From positions 1,798,001 to 1,862,000 of the forward strand of contig JAHLEZ010000010.1 of the NCBI GenBank assembly GCA_020726505.1: DNA of 64,000 bases, read 5' to 3'. The notes beneath the pieces are model-generated. The model was not told the DNA's origin, did not search any database, and was given only the letters and a program-made list of their open reading frames with translations. Every line of letters starts with the position of its first letter. The stretch's first letter is position 1. The stretch is from Leptodontidium sp. MPI-SDFR-AT-0119. Its lineage: Eukaryota > Ascomycota > Leotiomycetes > Helotiales > Leptodontidiaceae. The position numbers and the translations under genes are program-made. Below are positions 53,504 to 64,000 of this stretch, piece after piece.

Positions 53504-54669
53504 ACGTGATAAGAGGCGGAAGAGGAAGCCCTTTCATTTCTCGAGTGACATTCGACTACCTATGCTGCGCTGGGTTCTCTTTAGTACGGTATTTCCAAAG
53601 GATATTTCCCTTAAGAAGGCGGGAATATAGACGTTCATTTATTTAGTCTTTGTAATTACCTTTCCAGATTTGTTCCTTACGTGGACGGGATGGATGAAGA
53701 AACGAACAGATAGATGAATAGATAGAGGGAGAAGGACAGACAGACAGACAGACAGAAAGACACATCTTGCCTCATTCAATCAAATTTGAGTAGTTGATCC
53801 TTTAGGTAACAACTAAATAAAATAAGATCAAATGGGGCTAGGCATTTGTTTTGATTTCGGAAAGGGGGTTTAGGCGAGCTCGGTTCAGATAGTTCAGATA
53901 AGGAAAGTAAAGAAATGCGTAAGTGAGTGAGTGACTCAGCACTGAGTTATTTCTTTCTCATGCGACCGTGTCACATCTTTGATTTGCTACTCTTAGAATT
54001 CTCGATTTCGAGACTCTGTCCTCACAATGCTTCCTTTCCCCTCTCCACTCCTTCCACCATCCCCCCTTAGCCCCTACCTATTCCACTACCCCTCCGTATA
54101 CATCTATCTGCACCCAACTGCCTATGATGATGGCCACCTTGCCTTCCATAGCAGCTCAGCACCCACATCCCCCACGTACAAATAGAACGACAAGTCTATA
54201 ATGTTCCCCCTTTCATACATCCCTCGTTCAGATCCTGCCCGAAATGCCACAAGATCTCCTCAATCAATCAACTCACCGATCAATCAGCCAAGAAGAAAAC
54301 TCCGAACTACGCCATTCCAGATCCCAACTCCGTAGAGTAGTGCAAATGCCAGTATAAACGCCCGCATTGTGTTTATGTGCTTGTGCTTGTAGACCCGTGT
54401 GCATATGGACCCCATGTGCATATGTACTATATTCTTGGATAGTAAGTCCCGTCTCGGAACTCCGATGTGATGTCTGTTTCGATATCATCGCTGCCCAGCT
54501 ATGCCGCCCTACCCACAGCTCTCAACATCACTCCTGTGGTATTTCAGCACCATGTTGCGTCTTGTCAGCCATCGAATCTGCTTCCTGCCTGCAGACCAGA
54601 CTCCGTGGCCGAACAAATGTTCCACAGCCAAATAGTGGTATGTCTTTCCAAGATCTCATCGATATCCAT
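53504..54669. other. spacer between convergent genes with short repeats
   Basis: It holds (CAGA)n near 53735-53755 and (GATAGAT) runs near 53707. Overlapping frames near 54367-54798 are shadows of the glycosyltransferase's last exon and its 3' flank. Confidence 0.5.
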
Positions 54670-56522
54670 TCACGGATATTCCCAACTAATTTCATATTCA
54701 GGTATATTTGGACCGTCCCATTTCTCACCGTAGGGGTTCATGCGGTCGTGAGAGAAGAAACCGTCGTGTGCTCGCTGGATGACATTCAGCCAGGATGAGG
54801 GCTCGGGGTTTTTGAGCCACTGGGATTTGTTAGCCCGTCATCGTTCTGGGGATTTGGAAAACGTACCTGATTGTGGATGTGGTATGTCCAAGCCCCGCGG
54901 AAGAAATTCTCTAGAGTACGGTTCGTTGGGGGGTAGTTGTCTTCCTCAATCTTGTACTCCGTCTTGCTCAAGACATCTCGATCGTAGGTTACTGACTCCG
55001 TCATGACTGGCGTAACGGCCCTCTCTTCAACATCTCTGATTTCCCAGAAATGCCCTCGACTCTTCGCGCCTGCAAGTTTCAATTGTGGTCCATCATAAGT
55101 CTTCCATTCGTCTTTCAATGGGAAACCGTTCTTTCCCTTGAACACCTGCGCATAATCGTGTATGCAAGGAACAGTGCATTTCCCTAGCCTTCCCCAGTTG
55201 AATTCCGTCCAGATGGGATCGAAAGCTGCCGTTTCTAGCATGTGAAACTCCCGATTTCGATGATCCTTGACAGCCATAACACCGATCACCCTTGGGTGAA
55301 AGTTCAAACCCATTCGTACACCGCCGCGAAGCAGGTATGACGAAAGCGACGAATTGGCGGACAAAGACATGATCGCAGTGTTGTAGTCCCCCGGACTTGG
55401 ATGTCCTCCCCATCTCTCCGCAAAAGAATGCTCATCTCCAATCAACAATGGTCGCATATCCCTCAACATGATGACATCCATATCGAAATATGCCCCTCCA
55501 TAAAGATGTAGAACTACAAATCGAACAGCGTCGGAGACTGCAACTGGAAGAAATGTCATTTGTTTCTCGGTCAAGACGAGCCATTCTTGGCCCTTCGCAT
55601 CGCGAATTAGCCCTTCCGCCACCAGTGTCTCGTTCTTCGAATTTGGCTTTCCTGGGGTCTTGTAGTAACCCACCCCATCTGTGTTGTCGCCTGGCGGCAG
55701 AGGGATCCTGGAGGGGAATTTCCAAGTTTTCAAAACAATGTCGCCTCTTGCCACGAATGGTAGAAATTTCTCAAACAGAGGATCCTGGTTCAACATCTTG
55801 TCTACAGCTTTCGAGTCTCGATCTCCATCTAACCAAATGAAAAGTCGAACGCATGGAATGTTCTGGGTGTGAAAGTGGCTCTTGATGAACAGTTCGACTC
55901 TCCAGGTTGCAGGGCCAGTCCAGTAAACATGGTAAGGAATGATGGGACCATTGCATCGTCCCATTGAATCTTTTGAAGCCGGTTTGTACGCAGGATACTC
56001 GTTCATGGTGTTGTCTGCTCCATCAGCGTTGAGATATTCCGCATATTTGGGTGATTGCTCGCTGGCCCCTTCCCCCCTTGGTGGTGTATAGAAATATTCC
56101 TTTGCGCCTTGATCCAAATATTTCAGACAGTCGTAGACATATGGCATCTTCTCAATCTTCTCGTATGACCCTCTACATTCTTCCACCAGCTTCGTCAGGT
56201 TGGCAATGGTATCGACATGTGGCCTCTTCCCTAGGAAATTGTCTCTTGGAGTGACCAAGCTCTCGGGTCTGTTGAACCAATTGGCCTTGGGATTGATCTT
56301 TTCAATGATTAATTTGCTGGAAGGGCCCTTTGTACCAGTCTGGTCAGAGGAAGACCCAGGTCGGTGCGAGAGCGGGTTCTTGTAGAGCTCTTTGGGCGAT
56401 GCAGGTAAAGACCCTTTCTGATAGACAGTAACCAATAAGAAGAGAAAGCCATACAGAGTAGCAGCAGCCAACACGCTCTGCAAGACTCCACAGAAATTCC
56501 TCGCACGACTCCTCTTTGCCAT
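54670..56522 (-). CDS. type II membrane glycosyltransferase with DXD motif (Gly_transf_sug type)
   Basis: Exon 1 (56522-54867) and exon 2 (54819-54670) give 601 residues. A short basic head (MAKRSRARNF) precedes a single membrane anchor (VLAAATLYGFLFLLVTVY), the topology of Golgi enzymes. The catalytic part has PIIPYHVYWTGPATWRVELF, then VSDAVRFVVLHLYGGAYFDMDV, where the Arg and the DXD bind nucleotide sugar and metal as in OCH1-like and capsular-polysaccharide transferases. NTAIMSLSANSSLSSYLL follows. The second exon adds SSWLNVIQRAHDGFFSHD, which fits the family end. It likely adds a sugar to glycoproteins or glycolipids in the Golgi; the donor is not determinable. Confidence 0.92.
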
Positions 56523-59500
56523 CTTGAATATGATATCTCGACAGCCTTGTCAAAAAGTTCTTGAACAAAATATCCCCCGGTTCGAAAGTCGCAGGTGCAC
56601 GGAGTTGCTGGGCGGTCGTGGTATGTTACGGTTGTGCAGACGCCATCGGTTGGAAATATATTCTCCGATTCTCAACTCGAAGTGAATAATAAGGTGAAGG
56701 ATTGCGTGCCCTTTCCCTAGGGTATCGGTGTTAGTTGAGATCGATCCACGGGAGTACGTAAACACAGCCTCAATGATGGCGAATGCAGGCAGGCACAGGT
56801 AAAGTACGTACGGCAGAATTGATTGGGTTGAGCTCGTACCAATTAAGGTAGAACACTCTGGCGATGAGATGATGTGATCATGAAAAGTAAAGGAGTGTTG
56901 AGGTTGACGAGGTTATTAAGAGGAAGAGGAGGAGGAGGGAGGAGGAAGTAACAAAAAGAAAAGGGAGATGTCGTTGAAGGAGGGCTGGTTGTTGAAGAAG
57001 AGGAGCGGGAGCAGAGGAGGAAGTCGGGGACGGGAGTCCAGGGCCAGGGCCAGGATCGGGGTCCACCCACCTCGAAATTTGGTGGGTCTGACTGGGCCTA
57101 AACGAGGGTAGGAGAGCTGCAGCACGCACAGGACTGCAGGTGAACAGGGGCATGGGGGAAGGGGTAGGGGTATGGGTGGAGCCGAAGTTTGGGAATGAGC
57201 CGTTAAGTTGCACAGAGACACCCACCCACCAGTCGGCTGGTGTGGGAATGAGTGGTCGAGATGTCAACGGTCGTCTGGGATTGGTTGGAAGGAGGAAACG
57301 TGCATCAGGATGAAGGAAGGAAGGAAAGGAAGAAAGGAAGGAAGGACAAGGGGGAAGCCCAACATTGAGCTTTAGCTTCCTTTCTTCAGGGAAGCAGGGA
57401 ACCAGCACCAGTTTGCGAGTCACAGACACAAACAAACAATGGGATTGATCATGGGTAGCAGCATGGCTGGCTAGCTAGGCAAGTCGTATGGATGGGAAGT
57501 GTGTACTCCGTATGGCAAGATATGGATGGCATCTGGGCATGGGAACACTTCCGTTCTACGGTTCGGGTCGAGACGGGTGTAAAGGTTGGTCTAAAGGTAC
57601 CCAGATTATCTGTAAAGGAGGGCAGAGGCTTGAACCAAGGATGGCAGGTGATGGCTAAACCAAGGAGGGGAGCCGAGCAGTCTGTCTGTCTACCAAGGCA
57701 GGCAGGCAAAGAGTAGTAGTGGATGTATGTATGTTGGCAGGCAGTTTAGAGACCTTGTTGTTGTAATCCGGTTCACCTAGGCATAGCAACGCACAGCAGG
57801 CAAAGGCTGTTCACAAAGGTATTTCACGACGGCTATTTAATTTGATCTACCCTCTCCCTTCTACAGTATGCGTACACGCAAAAATACCAAGTAGTTAGTT
57901 GTACGCCTTGCCCTGCCCTCTATTGTCCCTCCCTCCATTTCTCCACTCACCCAGAGGCACAGCACAGCAAGCGAATTAAACCCTCCTGAAGATCTCTTCT
58001 CACTCTCTCAAAAGCTTGGGGATTTCCCATCTTGGCATCCATCACACGAACCACTTTTCCTTTCCTTCCAAGCACGATTGTCTTGGCAAGAGCGGCAGAC
58101 AGGGGGCAGGGGGGCGGGCCTTGACATTATGCTAAGCTGTTTCGGGTGTGACAGAAACTTCTTCTGGTGGGTGGGGCATGGTGGGCCATTGTAAGAGAAC
58201 CGGTTCTCTCTCTCCATCTGTCCAATCGAAAATATCATCGTGAACCTGCTTTCAGTATGGCATAATTCGACTTGTCAAAATACTGACAGGCGGGAGAAGG
58301 CAGGCGCGCCGCTGCTTGAATTGATGGAGTAGGTGGTAGTGAGGGGTTATTGGCTGGGCGTTGGACTTGATTGTCCATGTTGGATGTGGGGAGGGCTTCA
58401 ACAAGTTTGCAACCATCTTTTTCAAGCAGGTTACGGTCCAGCCAAGCCCAGCTCAGCCCAGCCTTCAAGATGGCGCAAACCCACTCAAGAAAGACGTCTT
58501 CCATCCACTTGATAGGTGCAAGTGTGATCAGATAGCTGACGTACGCAACTGTCACTCAGTGACATGCCAAGACAGGCTCCTAGGAGATCGGATATCGGCT
58601 CAAGCTGCGCATGCAATACACGCCTCCCTGAGTGAACAAGGCCCCTTTTCCTACTTGTTTACCTACTTGATAATTTATGGAATTACTTATGCTGCGGCCT
58701 CATACGAAGTACGAAGGTGAACAGATAGACACTGGCGGGCTGATGGCACAATAACCAAGTTACAGTGCAGTGCAGTCAGTGCAAGGGATATCTCGGTTCG
58801 GCACCATGCCCATGCCCTAGCACAATCGGGATCATCGCCCGGAATCTGCTGCTGCAAGCACCAGATCGTGCATCAACGTTTTCTGTTCAACATGGTATCT
58901 AGGTACAGTACAGTGCGGAGAGAAACACAACACTCGCTGCAAACATCTCTACAAACCGTACCTTATCCTTCTTCTTATCTAGGAAATTTACTACCAGTAG
59001 TAATTACTCGACTCGTATGCCCAGTAGCTTAACATGACATTCAGCAGCTGTCCCCTAAATTAACGCACTCCATTTTCGTGTTCCATCCGGTGCTCCATCC
59101 CCATCTCCTCCAAGGCCAGCCCTGTCCCAACGTGCTCAACCGAGACGCCTCTTAATTGGTTTTTCTCAGCTGCGCCAAGGTATTCATCCAGCCTGACGCT
59201 CATTGGTCCAGCCAACGCCTCCACTTCCACGCCTGCGAGCTGCGAGCTGCACCTCTTCAAATCTCAAGCGAGCATTTCCCCTGAGTACCACTCCACTACA
59301 GTAACTTTACTTTACACTTCCTGGACCGCAACTCCACCTGGATACTCACTCGTACTCCGTACCTCGTACCAAAACTTACTGGAGGTTATCAAACCGTAAA
59401 ACAAATCCCGCATCCACAGCCCATCCATCATTCTAAAAAAGGACATACGATAAGATACGATACGACACGACACACGAGACGGACAGGTACACGGCCAATA

Positions 59501-59816
59501 CGCCGTTTGTTAGTTGCCTACTGCTTGCGTGTGCATCCATCCATCCATCCAACGCGCTTGCTTCTATTTCCCTCATCCTCTCGCCTCACATCGTCTATCC
59601 CCCCCGACTCCGTAGACACGGAGAAATTCAAACACAAGCCAGCCTTCCTTCCTCTCTCTAAGCCCCCAAGTCCTCCAAGCCTACCTAAGCCCATCAACCA
59701 AAACAAACCAAAACAGCGCAACACACTGACGTATGTTTCAACCACCAGTCTGTATGGTTTGAGTTTTTCCACTCGCGTGCCTCCATCCAGTACTGTACGG
59801 GGTACGGCTTCCCCAG
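56523..59816. other. 3.3-kb spacer, low-complexity and promoter-like, no supported gene
   Basis: The spacer lies between divergent genes. It has GGAGGA and GGAAGGAAGG tracts (56920-57020, 57320-57350), (CCAT)n at 59535-59552 and TACGATACGACACGACACAC near 59450. Several overlapping open frames (56878, 57449, 58008, 58235, 58361) are proline/serine-rich products of biased composition and are not called. Confidence 0.5.
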
Positions 59817-61735
59817 ATGCAGCATCTTTTTGCTGCGCCTGGATTGGCATTCTCATGGCGTTTGAGTCTGAAGCGCGGGACGTCAACACGGACAAAGATC
59901 GCCAGATGTGTACGCAGCTCGAGACCGATCTCGTCCGCTGCCCAACCGCAGGTATCGGCCACGTCACGTGAAGGACATAGATACGAGGTTGAAGTTGAGA
60001 GATTTGACGTTAAGTGTGGATCTTCGGGGTTGATTAGCGTCGAGTGAGTTTTTTTTCCTCTGTTCTGATTTGGAAAGGGGACTTAAACAATGCCACTGCG
60101 GTTGTTGTTGTTGATGTTGTTGATGGTTCCATGTGAACCCCTCCATGCCATCCTCGCTACCCCTTTCCACCTCTCCCAATCCTTCATTTACCACTCACTG
60201 ACAACAACAAACAAAAAGCCTCTACAACTCCACCGCTCTCAAAAATGCCTCCAACACCCTCATAATCCACCTTCCACCAACCGGTACTCATCTCCGAGAC
60301 ACCCACCCACCAATACCACCATACCTCCTCACCCCTCGAACAGCACTCGCAAGTATAAACTACAGATGGAACATCCCCTCTCCATCTGCATCTTCATCTA
60401 AACCACCAAAACTTCTCTCCTCCAATCCATCCTACGCACACCACCCCTTCCCAACACCCCTCCACGACACACTAGCAGGCTACACATTCCTTCTCTCTAC
60501 TCTCCTCCCACGCTTCTCTCCTCAACCCACCTCCCCAAAAACCATCACAACCACCAAAACCAGACAATCAATCTACGCCTCCTCCTCCCCCTCACCATTC
60601 CTCCCAATCCAACGGCCCCTCCTCCTCTACGGTTCCTTCCTAGGCGGCACGCTCGCAACCTCCTTAGCCCTAACAGAGAATTTCACATCTCGCTCTCTAC
60701 CCACGAAGATCGTTGGTTTGATAACGAAGAATGCCGTTTTCAATTGGACGGACATCGTTACTTCTCCCTCCCCTCTCGCATCTCCGCCCTCATCCTCATC
60801 TCCATCTCAATCTTCATCATCACATCAAGATGTAAACAGCAGGGATTCAAACTGGGACATCCAAACCCTCCACTCCCTAAAGAAAAACCTCTTCACCACC
60901 CCCGCATCAGCATTCGACTCCTTCGCCTCTCCAACCCTCTTCTTCCGCACATCAGGTCTAGCAATCCCTCAATCCTGGCCTACAGCAGACGAAGACCAAG
61001 ACGAAGCCCTCGGCCCCAGAGCCAACTCTACATACAGCACCCACCTCTCACTCTCACCATCTGAGATCGAAGATCTCTGGCCCTCTGAGGACGGAGGTCT
61101 TTCACCATCTCCATCTCAAAATCCAACAACCCCCATCTCGACCTCAAACCCAGCCTTGCAAAACCAAGACCAAACACCAGCAACAGACCTAGGGAAACAC
61201 ATCTCTCACCTAACACTCTCCCCCCCCAACCCGCCCCGCCCACCTCAAATACCCACCCAAATCCTCAACTTTAAAGATCCCATTCTCATTATTCCTCTAC
61301 ACGCCTTCCCCTTCCTCTTCCCCATCCACCTCACCACCACCCCTCAAAACCCCACCTCAAACCAAAACCAAGACCTACCCCAAACCCAAACCCCAAAAAC
61401 AACACCAACACCAACACCAACAAACCTCAAAGCAACACGAAGACACCCACCCCACCCCCCACACCCAAGCCAAGAAAATGGCCTCCTTGCTACGCAGGAG
61501 CGTATTCCTGCACGAGTTCGAGGATAGGAAGATGTGGGATGAGGAGTTGGATGCTGAGGGGGCTAGTGAGGCGCGCGCGCAGGTGCGGGGACTTCGTCTT
61601 TCCGGATCTGGTGTGATTGACGGGGAAGGGCAAGCAGAAGGAGAAGGAGGAAGAGATGGGGAAGAGGATGGAATAGAAAAATGGCAAGAGGAAGGAGAAA
61701 TAGTAGCCCTCTGGATCGACAGTATCGCACCCTAA
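59817..61735 (+). CDS. alpha/beta-hydrolase-like protein, with a probable +1 frameshift
   Basis: Exon 1 (59817-60043) starts MQHLFAAPGLAFSWRL, a basic amphipathic head suggesting mitochondrial import. It splices in phase to 60219, giving FDVKCGSSGLISVDLYN and TLIIHLPPTGTHLRD. LLLYGSFLGGTLATSLALTE looks like a GxSxGG nucleophile elbow after a strand, and SAFDSFASPTLFFRTSGL follows. This frame ends at 61527, but the frame one base over reads KKMASLLRRSVFLHEFEDRK...MWDEELDAEGA to 61735, which looks like the genuine C-terminus. The switch must fall in the CCA/AAC-rich stretch around 61330-61470, as a sequence error, a true frameshift or an unrecognised intron. Enzymatic activity is uncertain. Confidence 0.65.
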
Positions 61736-62794
61736 CCAACCAACCACACACCCACCAACCGACCATCTCATCCCATCTCATCTCCAATCCAATCCATGTC
61801 GAAACGTACACATGTCATCAGACCAACAATGTACAACCAAAAAAGAAAGAAGAAAGAAGAAGAAAGGTTACCGCGCAAGGAAAATACCTGTACCATCCTA
61901 TCCTACACTGTACAAACACCGTACACTTACCGTAAATACCGTAAATCAATCCCAAAAAAAAAAAAAAATAGACACATACAATCCTCCATCCAATAAAGAA
62001 TAAAGATAAAAATAAAAAAAAAACATCAAAAGCCCAAGTTCATACCAGCAACCAAACCAAACCAAACCATTCAAGTTCAAGTTCAAGTTCAAATCAAGCC
62101 ACCACCGAAAAAGAAGAAGAAGAAGAAGAAGAAAAAAAAATCGGGAAGAATGAACTAAAATACAGAAAGAAAGAAATATTAAACGAAGAAAGTGAAGAAA
62201 GTGGGAAGAATCGAACCCCCCCCCCCACAGAGGATTGTACTGTACAGAGCAGAAAACAAAAGCGAAAGTAAAGTAAGCCGTACTAACCATCAGAGAAAGT
62301 AAACTGGGGAGAGTTGTCGAACGAACGAAACGAACGAAACGTAGAATGAGTTGAGTTTCTTCTCCAGAGCAGCGACGGAAAAGGGCTTAAAGGAGATATA
62401 TGAGAGAGGACTGTGATTCATCCATCCTACAAGAACGGGTAAATAATAACAATGGTAGTAGCGGTACGGTACATATTACATCACGTCAAATCTCAAGGAA
62501 TCGAAACTAAAGATCCAAGAAAAACTTCGTCGTATTGAATCTTCATTCTCATCAGAGTGGAGTTGTGCATCTATCTATGAACCATAAAGCCAAACCTCGA
62601 CCAATGAGTCGGTCCGAGAATGCCAATTATCCATGTAGAGCGGAGAGTAAAACAACCAAGCAAATCAAGTCATCCATCCATCATCACCAGTCAAAAATCT
62701 CAACCACAACACTAAGCGTTTCGACCAGGTTTTCGAGCATGAGGACCAAAAGCTGAGCCTGCAACGAATCGATGGCTCCGACACCATGAATAAA
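61736..62794. other. spacer between convergent genes with simple repeats
   Basis: It contains (AAG)n at about 62110-62135, AAACC and TTCAAG iterations near 62055-62090, an A14 run at 61954 and a C11 run near 62218. No gene is seen. Confidence 0.55.
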
Positions 62795-64000
62795 TCACCA
62801 TCCTCGCTGACCAGTACCCCAACCTCCCTCGCCCATGTAGGTCAACTCATCGATATTGAACGCGTGAGCACGAAGAGCTGAAATAACCTCGAACTCAACC
62901 TTGGGTGCCTTCTTCGTGGTGTCCTTGCCGAATCGCTCTTTGAGATGCTCGGAAATACTGAATGCAGCTCCCTGGCAATAGCTTTTCTTCATGAAAGGTA
63001 GGTCCTGGAATCCACTGCCAACCATCAACTTCAACGACTTCAAATTGCAGAACGTACTCATGAGCGTTCCCCAGTAGTCCTTTCCTTGCGAACGATCGCC
63101 GAGGTATTCCTTGAGGGAGACCACAAGATGTCTGACACGAGAAGCGTCTTGATCTCCCATTAGTCGAACCATGTTGTAGAGTTGCATAGGACCAGTGGTA
63201 TGTAGGAAGAGTTCATCATGTTCAAAGTTGATGACGGTGTAGGTGTCCTTGTCAACGAATATTGGCCCATAGAACGGTTGTGTAAGGGAGTGAGACTCGT
63301 GACAAACATTCAGAAGGGCAGGAGGGGAAGTTCTGCAGACAACTTTCTCGCCGTAGCCCTGGTTGCCCACATAGCCTTCGCAGTGATATTGAACGCGGAT
63401 ATTGCGTCCCTCTTTGACTGCGTTCTTGATAGCATATCCCCAAATCTTGTTGCGTAGCTCTCCAGGAAGCAAGGGAAAGTGCTTGAAAACAGTGAGAGTA
63501 ACCGGCTCAGCTGAGTTCTCAACGACTTCGATATTGTGAGCTGGGAGTTTGTCGAGTTTGACGTAGGGAGCGAGAAGCTTGAACTGGTTTTTGCTTCGGA
63601 GGTTTTCTTTAGCCCAAAGCAACAAGCTAACTTGGTTACCCCAGAACGTCGTTTTCAACGTAACAGCTGGAATGTGTGGCGCAGCAGTTTTTGGTGCAAT
63701 GATGATGCCATGGGCTGTATTAGAAGCATAAGTCTCAGAGGGCCTCAAGTTGTCGTCGTACGTGTCGAGATTGATGTGAGATGCAGGGATGATATTGTTT
63801 GGAGCGAGGTTAAGAGCTTTGTGTTCGGCGACCAATCGATCGAGATTGGCAATGTGTTGTCGACGAGCGTTGAAGTCATGGACATATCTACACTTTGGGA
63901 TCCTACAGCCTTTGCGATGAGTCGTGAACCTTCTGCAGAGCTCCTTGCTGGTTGTGTACTGGTTTTGCAAAACACCATTGATGATCGGGGCAGCAACCTT
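62795..64000 (-). CDS. CCCH zinc-finger plus 2EXR-like protein (5' end outside window)
   Basis: The frame is open from the right edge to the stop at 62795, giving 401 residues. Near its visible start, ELCRRFTTHRKGCRIPKCRYVH fits a C-x9-C-x4-C-x3-H finger, close to the CCCH zinc finger of RNA-binding proteins. About 140 residues later HFPLLPGELRNKIWGYAI is the beginning of a 2EXR-type domain, widespread in Leotiomycetes and Dothideomycetes and of unknown role. It continues with PPALLNVCHESHSLTQPFYG and ends GEGGWGTGQRGW. The first codon must lie right of the window, since the only candidate near 63970 is TTG. No intron is visible in this part. Confidence 0.82.
   Translation of the reverse strand, partial: KVAAPIINGVLQNQYTTSKELCRRFTTHRKGCRIPKCRYVHDFNARRQHIANLDRLVAEHKALNLAPNNIIPASHINLDTYDDNLRPSETYASNTAHGIIIAPKTAAPHIPAVTLKTTFWGNQVSLLLWAKENLRSKNQFKLLAPYVKLDKLPAHNIEVVENSAEPVTLTVFKHFPLLPGELRNKIWGYAIKNAVKEGRNIRVQYHCEGYVGNQGYGEKVVCRTSPPALLNVCHESHSLTQPFYGPIFVDKDTYTVINFEHDELFLHTTGPMQLYNMVRLMGDQDASRVRHLVVSLKEYLGDRSQGKDYWGTLMSTFCNLKSLKLMVGSGFQDLPFMKKSYCQGAAFSISEHLKERFGKDTTKKAPKVEFEVISALRAHAFNIDELTYMGEGGWGTGQRGW

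Noticed and set aside
53361..53646. Cys/Val-rich frames across the GTGTT repeat
   Set aside because: They are produced by the microsatellite, which has no stop in the plus frames.
56878..57435. 185-codon proline/serine-rich minus-strand frame
   Set aside because: Its bias comes from GGA-rich promoter-like DNA, and overlapping frames in other phases are equally open.
59507..59971. 154-codon plus-strand frame overlapping the first exon of the alpha/beta-hydrolase-like gene
   Set aside because: The alternative frame from 59817 splices in phase to the hydrolase-like exon; this one has no continuation.
1..64000. tRNA, rRNA, CRISPR or prokaryotic operon features
   Set aside because: None was seen, and the spliced gene structures show nuclear fungal DNA.

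Overview
The window is nuclear DNA of a filamentous ascomycete (Pezizomycotina, possibly Leotiomycetes; the class is an inference). The evidence is genes split by many short GT-AG introns of about 45-75 bp, HET and NB-ARC incompatibility-type genes, Zn2Cys6 regulators, a three-domain laccase ending in DSGI, and C-to-T/G-to-A decay of the kind left by repeat-induced point mutation (RIP). No tRNA, rRNA or CRISPR array was seen.

Left part (1-21.8 kb), mostly intact genes: the 3' end of an unknown gene; a dihydroflavonol-reductase-like SDR (-); a Zn2Cys6 regulator (-) divergent from a ten-exon PDR-type ABC transporter (+), with two CGG-N4-CCG palindromes between them; an NmrA-like protein (-); a DUF4267-like membrane protein (+); a small secreted protein (-); and a laccase (+). 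A TA-flanked MITE and an element with C/G-homopolymer arms lie in the gaps.

Middle part (21.8-34.2 kb), a transposon-rich graveyard: a HET pseudogene abutting a hAT transposase relic; a RIP-decayed direct copy of 13.9-16.0 kb (5' half of the NmrA gene, its promoter and downstream DNA), itself hit by a 285-bp solo LTR; an intact SDR; a NACHT-protein fragment; a TIR element with a 638-bp hAT MITE nested in it; a chimera of a P450 fragment and a flavin-monooxygenase gene without its N-terminus; and a truncated regulator relic.

Right part (34.2-64 kb), mixed: an intact eight-exon P450 (-); a multi-module Cys-pair gene with two lesions (-); an HP1 homologue (-); a HET/NB-ARC/TPR NLR-like gene with near-identical 126-bp TPR repeats (+); a RIP-stopped relic ORF with two CxxC modules; a 5'-truncated F-box/LRR-like gene; a FAD monooxygenase (+); a histidine phosphatase (+); a Golgi-type DXD glycosyltransferase (-); an alpha/beta-hydrolase-like gene with a probable frameshift (+); and a CCCH/2EXR-type gene running off the right edge (-).

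Three themes stand out. One is a likely regulator-transporter efflux pair with its putative operators. The second is a layered record of duplication, RIP and later insertion. The third is an NLR-like self/non-self recognition gene with internally homogenised repeats beside an HP1 gene. Exon boundaries were placed by hand from splice motifs and reading-frame continuity; none is experimentally supported.
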